Shown here: in pieces, positions 42,216 to 51,623 of the stretch | Layout of the letters: every line of letters begins with the position of its first letter | Numbering within the stretch: position 1 is the stretch's first letter | Assembly (NCBI RefSeq): GCF_018837975.1 | Contig: NZ_JAGSOY010000031.1 | Coordinates: 1 to 57,207 of the forward strand | Direction of reading: 5' to 3' | Length of the DNA: 57,207 nucleotides | Source of the DNA: Zooshikella harenae | GTDB lineage: Bacteria > Pseudomonadota > Gammaproteobacteria > Pseudomonadales > Zooshikellaceae | Position numbers and translations under genes: made by a program | Notes under the pieces: generated by a model | The model's input: the letters and a program-made list of their open reading frames with translations, nothing else | Database searches by the model: none | What the model was told of the DNA's origin: nothing

Positions 42216-42707
42216 ATGAAGCCATTAACAAAAAAAATCTTAATAAGTGCTTGTTTGTTAGGTGAGCCGGTCAGATATGATGGGAAAAGTATTTCATTCA
42301 CAGATAGGAAAATTCGCTATTTCCAGCAACAAGGCTACCTTGTACCTGTTTGTCCAGAAGTTATTGGCGGGTTACCTATACCGAGGGAACCCGCTGAGAT
42401 TATTAAAAGTGTTGGTGGCTTTTCTGATCAAAAGGTAATCACTAAAGGAGGTTGTGATGTCACTGATGCTTTTCAGCGAGGAGCAAAAATAACCCTTGAA
42501 ATAGCCTTACAAAACAATGTGATGGCTGCATTGTTGAAAAGTAATAGCCCGTCTTGTGGTAATTTACAGATTTATGACGGTAGTTTTTCTAACCAACTTA
42601 TTGATGGGTCGGGTATAACTGTAACAGCCTTAAAAAAGGCTGGTATACCGGTATTTAATGAGATGCAGGTTGACTTACTTTGTGATTTTATTGAGCGACA
42701 AGATTAA
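42216..42707 (+). CDS. DUF523 family protein
   Basis: 163 aa cytoplasmic protein with the conserved DUF523 segments: ISACLLGEPVRYDGKS near the N terminus, PVCPEVIGGLPIPREPAE in the middle, and SNSPSCG (about 108-114). The three conserved cysteines (in SACLL, PVCPE and PSCG) suggest a metal or redox site, but no biochemical function is established that I know of. It stands alone; the next gene is convergent. Confidence 0.85.
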   Translation: MKPLTKKILISACLLGEPVRYDGKSISFTDRKIRYFQQQGYLVPVCPEVIGGLPIPREPAEIIKSVGGFSDQKVITKGGCDVTDAFQRGAKITLEIALQNNVMAALLKSNSPSCGNLQIYDGSFSNQLIDGSGITVTALKKAGIPVFNEMQVDLLCDFIERQD

Positions 42708-42740
42708 CGCTGGGTATGAGAAGCGGTGAAAAATGGTCTA

Positions 42741-43904
42741 TTACAGGTTTTCTTTGTAGCTTAGGCCAAAGATGACAGCTTGATTCCGGCCATGCGCTTT
42801 GGCTGAATAGAGTGCTTGATCAGCATCAGCGAGTAACTTTCTTACGCTAAGATTGGGTCTTGCATAGAGTAGTCTGGAGCCACAACTAATGGTAAGTTTC
42901 TTGGTAATTTTTGAGGCTTCATGAGGTATTTCCAGAGCAGCAATGCTGGTTACAATTTTGTTACTATGTTCTGATAATGCATTCGCATCAATATCATAAA
43001 GCAGTAGTGCGAACTCTTCTCCACCATAACGTGCGACAAGGTCCAAAGGCCTTCGGGCATGGTGGGTTAATTCCGTAGCAATTCGTTTTAAGGCATGATC
43101 TCCTGCGATATGCCCGTAGTAATCGTTAAAAAGCTTAAAGTAGTCAATATCAACTAAAATCAAAGCTAGATTTTTCTTTTCTCGGCAAGCCTGCTTCCAG
43201 AGTTTGACGAGGTGGTGGTTAAGTGTTCTACGGTTTGATATACCCGTTAGAGGGTCAGTCTCTGCCTGTTGACTGAGCATCTCTTCAATTAAAAAAAACT
43301 GTCTGTTTTGAAATTCTTTATAATAACCAGCACCAATACAGAAAATGATTGAGAATAAAAAGAAAATAAAAAAGTCAGATTGTATAAAAATGATGGTTCT
43401 TTCAAGATTAAACGATAGCACGCAGGTTAAGGCTGTCAGTGAAATGACAATGCAATCTCGCCAAATCAGACCTGAAAATATATAGGTATAAAGCAAAATA
43501 AAAAAGAAAATAAAGTATTGGCTAATACTCGAAGATGTGGTCATTTTATAAAATAATGGAATAGTCAATAATAATAGTAAGTTGAAAATAAAAAGTGACA
43601 CACGAGAAAGGAAGTGAAGTCGGTGAACAAGTATCCCAGCTGAGGCTAAAATAACACTCAAAACTAGTAATGCACTTAACAGTATGCCTGCCAATTGGCT
43701 ATCAGGAAAAGTAATGGATTGTGTAAGGTAATAAATAACTACCAATAGAACAATGTTGGTGGTGAAGAGTTTTACGAAACGATTTGTTGCATCGTAGTGA
43801 TGCCGAAATAAGCTTTCAATGTCTGTGTCAAAATGTAACTGAACGCAACCCCTTAAGTATTGGCTGCCTAGCTTGTCATGAACTTTGTTATGCGCAGTTT
43901 TCAT
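42741..43904 (-). CDS. Membrane-bound diguanylate cyclase (GGDEF protein)
   Basis: 387 aa. Five or six hydrophobic segments occupy about residues 45-195, followed by a GGDEF domain (about 215-380). The active-site motif is GGEEF at 294-298, the metal-binding segment is LVDIDYFKLFNDYYGH (250-265), and an inhibitory RxxD site is intact as RPLD (285-288), five residues before the motif, so product feedback inhibition is expected. It should make cyclic di-GMP, which controls motility and biofilm. No EAL domain, and no recognised sensor other than the membrane part. Confidence 0.92.
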   Translation of the reverse strand: MKTAHNKVHDKLGSQYLRGCVQLHFDTDIESLFRHHYDATNRFVKLFTTNIVLLVVIYYLTQSITFPDSQLAGILLSALLVLSVILASAGILVHRLHFLSRVSLFIFNLLLLLTIPLFYKMTTSSSISQYFIFFFILLYTYIFSGLIWRDCIVISLTALTCVLSFNLERTIIFIQSDFFIFFLFSIIFCIGAGYYKEFQNRQFFLIEEMLSQQAETDPLTGISNRRTLNHHLVKLWKQACREKKNLALILVDIDYFKLFNDYYGHIAGDHALKRIATELTHHARRPLDLVARYGGEEFALLLYDIDANALSEHSNKIVTSIAALEIPHEASKITKKLTISCGSRLLYARPNLSVRKLLADADQALYSAKAHGRNQAVIFGLSYKENL

Positions 43905-44076
43905 TGCTGCACTCTATGTAAGAAACACTCACTTAATGTTACTAGGTAATTACCGCAGTATTGTGTTATCGCTTTAACAGGTTGATATCTGTCAGTATAG
44001 ACTGAGCTGAGTAGCATATAATAGCCAATATACGGAGTTTCCAAGTTTTAACGCCTAAATAGATTTGTAGTCAGCA

Positions 44077-44568
44077 ATGAGTGAACTTACTGAAATCTCA
44101 TCATTATTAAGTGCAATTATTTCTCCTATTGTATTAATTTCAGGAGTGGGATTAATTCTCTTAACCCTCACTAACCGGTTGGGGCGTGCGATAGATAGAA
44201 CTCGCACATTAGTCCTGGCTATCAAGCAAGGTAACGAAGCGATCAGTAACCCCAGAAAACAGTTAACTATCCTGTATCGACGTTGCTTGTTATTACGCTC
44301 ATCAATGGTTGCACTCTCTTTTAGCACCCTTTTTGCTTGTTTGATTATTATCTGCTTGTTTATTTTGTACTTTTTCCACATTTCAACGACAGCGTGGATC
44401 TTTGTATTTTTTGGTTGCAGCATTATTAGTGTACTTATTTCTGTGGTGCTATTTATTTATGACCTCATCCTTAATTTGCATGCAGTGAGTTTTGATGTCC
44501 GCTTAGTGTGTGATGAGCTGCCAGATACAGAGAGTATGAATAAGTTAAGCCAAACAGCTGCTCACTAA
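44077..44568 (+). CDS. DUF2721 family membrane protein
   Basis: 163 aa with three predicted membrane segments (about 10-30, 75-100 and 105-130) separated by a basic cytoplasmic stretch (TNRLGRAIDRTRTL). The N-terminal SSLLSAIISPIVLISGVGLILL segment followed by the arginine-rich loop is the hallmark of DUF2721. No function is known for the family, and the neighbours give no clue. Confidence 0.75.
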   Translation: MSELTEISSLLSAIISPIVLISGVGLILLTLTNRLGRAIDRTRTLVLAIKQGNEAISNPRKQLTILYRRCLLLRSSMVALSFSTLFACLIIICLFILYFFHISTTAWIFVFFGCSIISVLISVVLFIYDLILNLHAVSFDVRLVCDELPDTESMNKLSQTAAH

Positions 44569-44629
44569 AGGTTTGTAACGCCAACCACCTCTTACGACTC
44601 TGTTGCACGATCTTATACCTTCAGCTCAT

Positions 44630-45082
44630 CTAACATGATGGGTTGAAGGTAGTATTATAGCTCCTTTCTTCATCAATTGGCTTTGCTCCTGGTCCCAGTG
44701 GCTGTCCATAGCTGAATTCAATAAAGTTACCATTAGGATCAACAATTCCACAATAGTACCCCACAGGGTAAGGTTCTTCTCGAGGAGACCAAATTAAGAT
44801 ACCGTCCTCTTCTGCTAGTTGGGCTAGTTGATCCACCTTAGCTTTATTTTCGACAGCAAAACCTAAGTGACCATAACCTTGATCAGCTGCGTTACGGTTG
44901 GGGCCATCAGACATTATGACTAATATAAGCTCTTGCTCTCGACCTTTCTCTGCCATCCATACAATATCTTTTGATGCATGTCGTTCGTGAATGATGTTGA
45001 GTTGACAATATTTTTGATAAAACCTTATGCACGCTTGAAGGTCTGCAACATGAAGCGCGATATGAGTTAGGTTGGGTTTCAT
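44630..45082 (-). CDS. VOC-family protein, glyoxalase-like
   Basis: 150 aa, made of one vicinal-oxygen-chelate domain (two beta-alpha-beta-beta-beta modules). Candidate metal ligands sit at the usual places: a histidine in the first strand (HIALHVADL), the histidine of YGHLGFAVE and the glutamate of NFIEFSYG. It resembles lactoylglutathione lyase, but dioxygenases and antibiotic-binding proteins share the fold, so the reaction is uncertain. Confidence 0.8.
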   Translation of the reverse strand: MKPNLTHIALHVADLQACIRFYQKYCQLNIIHERHASKDIVWMAEKGREQELILVIMSDGPNRNAADQGYGHLGFAVENKAKVDQLAQLAEEDGILIWSPREEPYPVGYYCGIVDPNGNFIEFSYGQPLGPGAKPIDEERSYNTTFNPSC

Positions 45083-45696
45083 GCTTAAAGATTCTCCCTT
45101 ATTAATTGGATCTACATCGTTGCTTATGATTCAGAATATCTTTAACTATATATTGTTTAGATTAAGTAATAGTGATAGTTGATTTTTTTCTTGGAAAAAG
45201 TATCTCTAATTTTTAAATAACATTTTAATTGTTGGGTTTTTATTGGAAGAATTTTTCAAATATTGATGTTTTGCAAATTTATTTAAAAGGGATGTATAGC
45301 CATAAAATAGCATCGAATTAATTAAGCTGAGTTTTACTAAAAATTGTAGTTTATAAAATATACCTTTAAAGCTGTGTAATTATATTTATAATAATATGCT
45401 TAAGAAATAAGAAATAAGAAATAAGAAATAAGAAATAAGAAATATTGTATAGCACTTTTGCGGGTATGCAAAAGTTAAGCGGCTCGATTTGTTGTAGCTG
45501 GGTTTTCTATACATAAGGTTCGAAGTTCTAGCTTGTAACGTTGGTTATATGTTAATCGACGTAGTGTATGAATGCTCTCCTTTACAAATTATCGCCAAAT
45601 ACAGCCTATTTCATAGTTTTATATGAAAAGAGCTGTAGTAGAGCTGCTGTTTGTATTTTTAGAAGTAAATAAGTAGCGTGTAGCAGGGGAATAATC
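45083..45696. other. Spacer between VOC gene and cytochrome gene
   Basis: 614 bp, strongly AT-rich, without a gene. It should carry the promoters of both divergent neighbours. The only distinct structure is a seven-base tandem repeat (45402-45443), listed separately. Confidence 0.5.
45402..45443. repeat. Heptamer tandem repeat, six perfect copies
   Basis: The unit AAGAAAT is repeated six times without a break over 42 bp, about 250 bp upstream of the cytochrome c gene and outside any coding region. Seven-base units can change copy number by slippage and shift promoter spacing. Confidence 0.9.
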
Positions 45697-46323
45697 ATGC
45701 GTTTTATCGTCGTCATTTGGAGTATACTGTGGATGCCATTAGGGGGCGCAGCAGCGATAGATAGGGGTGTTTTTGAATTATTAAAAGAACGTATTGATGA
45801 TAAGCAGCATCATACTCAAACTGTCAAAAGTGGTCGAGAACGCGCTGTTTTGTGTGGCTATTGTCATGGTAAAGATGGTAATAGTGTAAAAAATTATATT
45901 CCAAATCTGGCAGCACAAAATCCAGAGTATTTAGTTAATCAGTTTGAGCAATTTGCGAAAAAGCAACGTAAAAATTATGTCATGGAGCGGTTGGCTGCAA
46001 GTTTGTCAGATAGTGAAAAGGTTAATCTTGCATTGTATTTTGCTAGTTTAAAGGTAAGCTCTCGTACTACTGAACACCCAGAGCTTGTAGCTAAAGGAAA
46101 ATCGGTATTTTTTTGCATATGCTATACTTGTCACGGCAAGGATGCTTTGGGTAAAGAGAATCTTCCTCGACTTGCGGGTCAGCCAGAGGACTATATTGTG
46201 AAAACACTGCATTACTTCAAAAGTGGCCAGAAACGTAATGTGGATTCTCCTATGCCAGGAATTGTAACCCAGTTAACAGATCAAGAGATTAAGGCGGTGG
46301 CAGCTTACATCACTAGTATGTGA
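45697..46323 (+). CDS. Exported di-haem cytochrome c (c4-like)
   Basis: 208 aa with a signal peptide (about 1-20, ending GGAAA). There are two haem c sites, CGYCH at 53-57 and CYTCH at 142-146, each in a class I cytochrome module; Met187 in DSPMPG is a candidate axial ligand of the second haem, and a methionine near 96 of the first. Tandem c4-type proteins carry electrons in the periplasm between bc1 complex and terminal oxidases. A GGGG sequence 10 bp before the ATG is the likely ribosome-binding site. Confidence 0.88.
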   Translation: MRFIVVIWSILWMPLGGAAAIDRGVFELLKERIDDKQHHTQTVKSGRERAVLCGYCHGKDGNSVKNYIPNLAAQNPEYLVNQFEQFAKKQRKNYVMERLAASLSDSEKVNLALYFASLKVSSRTTEHPELVAKGKSVFFCICYTCHGKDALGKENLPRLAGQPEDYIVKTLHYFKSGQKRNVDSPMPGIVTQLTDQEIKAVAAYITSM

Positions 46324-46384
46324 GATGCTTGAGCTGTGGTAGGGTTGCATAGGACTCAATAAGCATAATAATGATGAACTTGTT

Positions 46385-47086
46385 ATGGCTATGCAGCTTT
46401 ACCCATTCCTGCGTAAACGGTTTCAATTTAAACACAAATTGATTTGGTTCTTTTGTAGCCTGATAATTTCAGTACAGGCGTATAGTGATACCAATATCCA
46501 GTTGTGTAATTTTTATACTGAAAATGTATATAGAGGGTTAGGGCTTTTTATTAGTGAGGCAGCTCACATTGTAAAGGCAGCACCTGTCAAACATTATGCA
46601 TTATTGGAAGATATGGAGGAGCAACGCAAATTTTGCCCTTTTTCAGCAGATCAGACCATTAACTCGCAGCGTTATTTATGTCATATCAGTGAGCAATTGT
46701 TATTAAATCACTATTCGTACCTTTCTCAACAACAATCAATAAACGTAGAGGATAATAAATTACTTACCATTCCTTTAAGTTCATTAGTTGCGGATAAAAT
46801 CAGGCGCTATTGTGCTTATCAGCCAGAAATAATCAAATACACGCAAATTTTATCATTACAAATCCCTGTATTGATTCATAATAAAGTGTCAGAGCCTAAG
46901 CAACAAATCTCTCAAGAAAAAGAAAGTAAACAAAAACTGTCTTATCACATTAAAGTCAACAGTGATCTTTCATTTACATTAAAAAGTCAGAAAAAGTTAA
47001 ATATTTGGCCTCCTTTTCAATATTATCGGTTAGGTGGAAAAACGATTACTTACCAGTTTTCTAACCATGTTGCTGCACTTCCTTAA
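46385..47086 (+). CDS. Unknown exported protein
   Basis: 233 aa, not recognised. An N-terminal hydrophobic stretch (about 19-33) after a basic segment (RKRFQFKHK) ends at SVQAYS, which looks like a signal peptide cleaved near residue 34. Several cysteines are present (in LCNF, KFCPF, YLCHI and RYCAY), possibly paired in the periplasm. The tail is rich in Lys, Gln and Ser. It begins 61 bp after the cytochrome gene on the same strand and may be co-transcribed with it. No clear ribosome-binding site, so the second ATG two codons later is equally possible. Confidence 0.6.
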   Translation: MAMQLYPFLRKRFQFKHKLIWFFCSLIISVQAYSDTNIQLCNFYTENVYRGLGLFISEAAHIVKAAPVKHYALLEDMEEQRKFCPFSADQTINSQRYLCHISEQLLLNHYSYLSQQQSINVEDNKLLTIPLSSLVADKIRRYCAYQPEIIKYTQILSLQIPVLIHNKVSEPKQQISQEKESKQKLSYHIKVNSDLSFTLKSQKKLNIWPPFQYYRLGGKTITYQFSNHVAALP

Positions 47087-47121
47087 AGATGATTTTGTTG
47101 ATTTTAAATGTTACATAATAG

Positions 47122-47159
47122 AGTGAATAGAAGCTCGCAATTGCGGGCTTCTATTCACT
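47122..47159. terminator. Bidirectional hairpin between convergent genes
   Basis: A 19 bp inverted repeat (AGTGAATAGAAGCTCGCAA with its near-perfect complement, one G-U pair) and no spacer, lying between the convergent unknown exported gene and phosphofructokinase gene. No strong T-tract follows in either direction, but its position fits a shared terminator. Confidence 0.65.
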
Positions 47160-47181
47160 AAAAAGTATTAAGTAATTGACA

Positions 47182-48444
47182 TTAAACTTTGAATAAGCGG
47201 GATAGTTTTTTCGGTACAAAGGTGTGCTTTAGGTCGGTGTAGACTGGCATACCATTGTAGTAGGGAGGGTAGTCTTCACCTTGAATGAGTGGCTCAAGGT
47301 ACGTTTTTGCTTCTTGTGTAATATGGTAGCCATCATCTGTAATAAAACTTCTTGGCATCAGTTTTTCCTGATTGGCGACTTCTGCCAGTGGTGCTTCGCC
47401 AATAGCCCATTGGTAAGGTGTTCCAGGTTGTCTCACGATGGTTGGCATAACTGCATTCTTACCTGCCACAGCAAATTCAACAGCAGCTTTACCCACGGCA
47501 TAAGCTTGCTCAACATCGGTTTTAGATGCGATATGACGTGCTGACCGCTGTAAGTAATCTGCTACTGCATAGTGATACTTATAACCCAGCTCATGCTTAA
47601 TCATTTTGGCAAGGATTGGTGCTACACCGCCTAACTGTAAATGGCCGAATGCATCTTGCTCTGTTGTGGCATGAAGCATACGTCCACCCTCATAGCAGGT
47701 GCCTTCTGATGCAACAATAACGCAATAACCTTGCTTTTGAACAACTTCTTGAACACGCTTCAAAAAGCGTTCTTTATTGAAAGCTATTTCAGGAAATAAA
47801 ATAATATGGGGTGGGTCCCCATCTTGATAGCTTGCAAGTCCTGCAGCCGCTGCAATCCAACCAGCATGGCGTCCCATCACTTCTAAAATAAAGACTTTAG
47901 TAGATGTTTCACACATTGATATAATGTCTAACGCAGCTTCTTGAGTAGAAATGGCAACATACTTTGCTACTGAACCAAAGCCTGGACAGTTGTCAGTGAG
48001 TGGTAAGTCATTATCAATGGTTTTTGGAATTCCAATGCAAGTAATGGGATAACCCATCTTCTCACTCATTTGAGATATTTTATAAGCGGTATCTTGGGAA
48101 TCGCCGCCACCATTGTAAAAAAAGTAACCAATATTGTGGGCATAGAAAATTTCAATTAAACGCTCATACTCCGCCTTACTTGTCTCAAGGTCTCTAAGTT
48201 TATAACGGCATGACCCAAATGCGCCTCCTGGCGTATGTTTTAATGCCGCAATTGTTCGATCTGTTTCTAACGTAGTATCGATGAGTTCCTCTTTGAGAGC
48301 ACCTAAAATTCCGTTATGGCCAGCGTAAACCTTGTCAAATAAATCAGGATACTGACGAGCAGTTTGAATTACAGCACATGCAGTAGCATTGATGACGGCT
48401 GTAACTCCGCCCGACTGGGCATAAAAGGCATTTCTCTTTGCCAT
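47182..48444 (-). CDS. pfp: Pyrophosphate-dependent 6-phosphofructokinase
   Basis: 420 aa. Converts fructose 6-phosphate and pyrophosphate to fructose 1,6-bisphosphate, reversibly, in the cytoplasm. Two positions separate PPi- from ATP-using enzymes: here GGGDS (112-116) has Asp where ATP enzymes have Gly (E. coli 104), and PKTIDND (140-146) has Lys where ATP enzymes have Gly (124). Both are the PPi state. The catalytic TIDND and the MGRHAGWIAA segment are intact. Cofactor use is an inference from these residues. It lies alone, with hairpin 47122-47159 after it. Confidence 0.9.
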   Translation of the reverse strand: MAKRNAFYAQSGGVTAVINATACAVIQTARQYPDLFDKVYAGHNGILGALKEELIDTTLETDRTIAALKHTPGGAFGSCRYKLRDLETSKAEYERLIEIFYAHNIGYFFYNGGGDSQDTAYKISQMSEKMGYPITCIGIPKTIDNDLPLTDNCPGFGSVAKYVAISTQEAALDIISMCETSTKVFILEVMGRHAGWIAAAAGLASYQDGDPPHIILFPEIAFNKERFLKRVQEVVQKQGYCVIVASEGTCYEGGRMLHATTEQDAFGHLQLGGVAPILAKMIKHELGYKYHYAVADYLQRSARHIASKTDVEQAYAVGKAAVEFAVAGKNAVMPTIVRQPGTPYQWAIGEAPLAEVANQEKLMPRSFITDDGYHITQEAKTYLEPLIQGEDYPPYYNGMPVYTDLKHTFVPKKLSRLFKV

Positions 48445-49547
48445 GCAAGGTTACTCCAGAAGTGTTGGTTCAGTCTTTGTGGATGTTCTTCACTGCTCAC
48501 AACAAACAGTAATGAAGGGGAATGGAAAACTAAGGGATTTCCTTCTCCTTGTAACTTTTTGGTAATTGGCAGTGTTAAATGTTACCCCTTCTACAGACAT
48601 ACGATTATCATTTTTGTCATAGTGTTTACTGCAACGCTCTATTTCTCGGTGCCTTGCTGTAAACAGACATACATCATTGTTAGACAATGCATCTAACAGT
48701 AGGATAAATATAATTTTGTCTGTGTAACTCAAAATTAGCATAAGTCGCTTAGTTAAGAGTAAGGGTTTATATTGTTGTGCGGCGAATAATAAATGAAAAC
48801 GAAATGTTTTGCATGGTGCAATATTATGCAAAATAAAATTTTGGTTAAGAAACCTAGTGCATTAATTATTGTCGATAAAGTGATAGCAGTTTACCTTGTT
48901 TGTTGGTTTTTAATAAAAACTGGATGTTGACTATAAGGTTTTATTGATAAATTGGAAGTATTTACCCTTTGTGAATCTATTTCGCTTTTTAATTATGAGG
49001 CTGTATTCAAAAATAAAATAATAGTTAGTATTCATGAAAATTGGCTTATTGAATGTCTGTTTTGTGTAAAAATGAGTTAGTGAATAAAGGTATTTTATTT
49101 TTTAATTTAAGCCATGCTTAAGAATAGAGATGAGCACTTAACGAGAGTTATGTTTATCTTGCTTACCGTTTAAGCTTTTCAGTTAGGTTTATGATGTTTT
49201 TACTGCTGAAGTGTCGTTAGCTTAGATAAATATTCCTTTTGTTAAAGGTTTTATAGTTTGCTAAACCTGTTTAGTTTATTGTTGAGCACAGTAATGTTGT
49301 ATGACAGGCTGTTAAAGTTCACCAGAACTTTTTTGAGGGGTTACCGCTGGCGGCATGTTCCACTGGAAGGAAAAATTGAGCCAAGCCGATCAAATTGACT
49401 CTATCATCAAATGTTGGCTAATGTTGGAGTCCCTTCTCTTCATTTGTTTATTTCAGAAGTGAAAACTACTCGTCATATGCTAATAAGGGTAGGATAACTA
49501 TGCTGAGTCGTGATGAGTTGTTTCCTGAGTATTAAGTTGAGAGTGAT
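48445..49547. other. 1.1 kb spacer between pfp and mpl
   Basis: AT-rich and without a convincing gene. It holds an inverted repeat TTTTGCAT/ATGCAAAA (48807-48814 and 48826-48833). Short frames with starts at 49355 (35 codons) and 49501 (11 codons) lie just upstream of mpl; neither shows a clear family. Promoters of both flanking genes must be in here but I cannot assign them. Confidence 0.45.
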
Positions 49548-50924
49548 ATGCATATACATATTTTAGGCATTTGTGGAACATTTATGGGGAGTTTGGCTCT
49601 TTTGGCTAAAGCAATGGGCCATAAAGTGACTGGCTCTGATGCTAATGTGTATCCACCAATGAGTACCCAGCTTGAAGAGTCAGGAATAACAATTCAATCA
49701 GGTTTTGAATCAGATCATTTAAAACCAAAGCCAGATCTTGTTGTTATTGGCAATTCGATCTCTCGTGGAAATGCTGCTGTTGAGTATGTGTTAAATGAGC
49801 AAATTCCTTATACCTCAGGCCCTCAGTGGTTGGCAGATTATGTACTTCGAGATAAGTGGGTACTAGGTGTAGCAGGCACCCATGGGAAAACCACCACAAG
49901 CAGTATGTTAGCATGGATTTTGGATTATGCTGGTATGTCGCCTGGCTTTTTGATTGGAGGGGTTCCAGAGAACTTTGGTGTATCTGCGCGCTTAGGTGAG
50001 ACACCTTTTTTCGTCGTTGAAGCAGATGAGTATGACTCTGCTTTCTTTGATAAACGGTCAAAGTTCGTTCATTACCACCCGCGGACATTGATCTTAAATA
50101 ATTTAGAGTTTGACCATGCGGATATTTTTTCTTCGCTAGAGGATATTCAACGACAATTTCATCATTTAGTAAGAACTGTGCCTGGCAATGGGCTTATTAT
50201 TTATCCCTCAGCTTGTTCCGCAATGGAGCAAGTGATTGCACAAGGTTGTTGGAGTGAGACACAAACCATCGGTAAAGAGTGGCAAGCACAATTGCAAGAT
50301 GCTGCAGGGCGTTCTTTTACTGTGCTCCATCATGATTTGCCTGTTGGCGATATTCACTGGACATTGACTGGGCAGCATAATGTTGAAAATGCACTTGCCG
50401 CAATGGCAGCAGCACGACATGTTGGTGTGACTCCTTCCCTGGCTTGTGAAGCGCTGGCAAAATTTGTCAATGTAAAACGGCGTATGGAGTGTATCTTTGA
50501 AGATGAGCGCGTGACTGTTTATGATGATTTTGCCCATCACCCGACGGCTATAACGACAACCATAGAGGGGTTACGTAAAGCAGTAAATGACGATCATATT
50601 ATTGCTATTCTTGAGCCACGTTCTAACACCATGAAAATGGGGATTCACACAGACCAATTAGCTGCCTGTGTTAAGTCTGCCGATGAGGTTATTTGGTTTG
50701 AGCCTGAAGGGTTGAAGTGGTCTCTGGATGATGTCATGCAGAAAAGTGAAGTTAAGTCTTCAAAGTTTGATGATGTAACAGCAATTGTGGGCTATGTCTT
50801 ACACCGTGTAGTTGAGCTTGAAAAATCTTCAACTAAAACAAATGTACTGCTAATGAGTAATGGTGGGTTTGGGGGTATTTATCAACAGCTAACAGAAGCC
50901 TTATCTCATCAGCAGAATTCTTAA
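49548..50924 (+). CDS. mpl: UDP-N-acetylmuramate:L-alanyl-gamma-D-glutamyl-meso-diaminopimelate ligase
   Basis: Recycles cell-wall tripeptide by joining it to UDP-MurNAc, bypassing MurC, MurD and MurE. 458 aa in the three-domain Mur ligase layout: N-terminal UDP-binding domain (MHIHILGICGTFMGSLALLA), the ATP loop GTHGKTT at 110-116, the metal and substrate segments EADEYDSAFFD and NNLEFDHADIF, and the C-terminal domain with YDDFAHHPTAI. ubiX follows after 93 bp; mpl-ubiX adjacency is also known from Pseudomonas. Confidence 0.95.
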   Translation: MHIHILGICGTFMGSLALLAKAMGHKVTGSDANVYPPMSTQLEESGITIQSGFESDHLKPKPDLVVIGNSISRGNAAVEYVLNEQIPYTSGPQWLADYVLRDKWVLGVAGTHGKTTTSSMLAWILDYAGMSPGFLIGGVPENFGVSARLGETPFFVVEADEYDSAFFDKRSKFVHYHPRTLILNNLEFDHADIFSSLEDIQRQFHHLVRTVPGNGLIIYPSACSAMEQVIAQGCWSETQTIGKEWQAQLQDAAGRSFTVLHHDLPVGDIHWTLTGQHNVENALAAMAAARHVGVTPSLACEALAKFVNVKRRMECIFEDERVTVYDDFAHHPTAITTTIEGLRKAVNDDHIIAILEPRSNTMKMGIHTDQLAACVKSADEVIWFEPEGLKWSLDDVMQKSEVKSSKFDDVTAIVGYVLHRVVELEKSSTKTNVLLMSNGGFGGIYQQLTEALSHQQNS

Positions 50925-51017
50925 GAACGTTGTAGCCAGCCTGGTTCAAATACGGAACTTGTTATAGTTATACTTACAAAGAGTATATGATGTTGTTTTA
51001 TTTAAAGGTAATAGTTC

Positions 51018-51623
51018 ATGCGGGTGACATTAGCGATAACGGGGGCATCTGGGGCTCAATATGGTTTAAGGCTTCTTGAAGTACTTTTAAGCAATGGACA
51101 TCAAGTGTATCTCATGGTGTCAAAAGCTGCACAAGTCGTTATTGCTACAGAAACAACATGGCAGTTACCTGCTCGACCTGCAGAGCTTGAAGCTGAGTTG
51201 GTTAAACGCTTTGCTGTAGACCCTTCATTACTCCATGTCTTTGGACGCGAACAATGGATGGCTCCAGTGGCTTCAGGCTCTGGTGCACCCAGTGCCATGG
51301 TTATTTGTCCTTGTAGTACTGGCTCGTTATCAGCTATAGCAACGGGTGCTTGTAATAACCTGATTGAACGAGCAGCAGATGTTGCACTTAAAGAGCGTCG
51401 AAAGTTAATTGTAGTGCTAAGAGAGTCACCTTACTCAGCAATACATTTAGAAAACATGTTGAAAATAACCAATATGGGAGGGGTGATTTTACCTGCTTCT
51501 CCAGGTTTTTATCATCAGCCAGCACATGTCAGCGATTTGATTGATTTTATTGTTGCAAGAATCCTTAATCAGTTGGGAATCGAGCAGCAATTGCTTCCTC
51601 GTTGGGGAGAACAGTTTTCTTAG
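51018..51623 (+). CDS. ubiX: Flavin prenyltransferase UbiX
   Basis: Makes prenylated FMN, the cofactor of UbiD-type decarboxylases in ubiquinone synthesis. 201 aa flavoprotein; the N-terminal FMN-binding [19 protein letters not shown], the [20 protein letters not shown] segment and the [18 protein letters not shown] segment are conserved. Cytoplasmic. Its start has no strong ribosome-binding site. The matching ubiD gene is not in the window. Confidence 0.95.
   Translation: MRVTLAITGASGAQYGLRLLEVLLSNGHQVYLMVSKAAQVVIATETTWQLPARPAELEAELVKRFAVDPSLLHVFGREQWMAPVASGSGAPSAMVICPCSTGSLSAIATGACNNLIERAADVALKERRKLIVVLRESPYSAIHLENMLKITNMGGVILPASPGFYHQPAHVSDLIDFIVARILNQLGIEQQLLPRWGEQFS

Noticed and set aside
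45402..45443. Heptamer array considered as a CRISPR
   Set aside because: Units are seven bases with no spacers; it is a simple tandem repeat, and no cas gene is in the window.
48364..48831. Frames of about 110 codons on both strands near the 5' end of pfp
   Set aside because: They overlap each other and the start of pfp, have unusual composition, and lack ribosome-binding sites and recognisable domains.
49355..49462. 35-codon frame beginning MFHWKEKLSQ before mpl
   Set aside because: No well-placed ribosome-binding site and no recognised family; kept only as a remark, not called as a gene.
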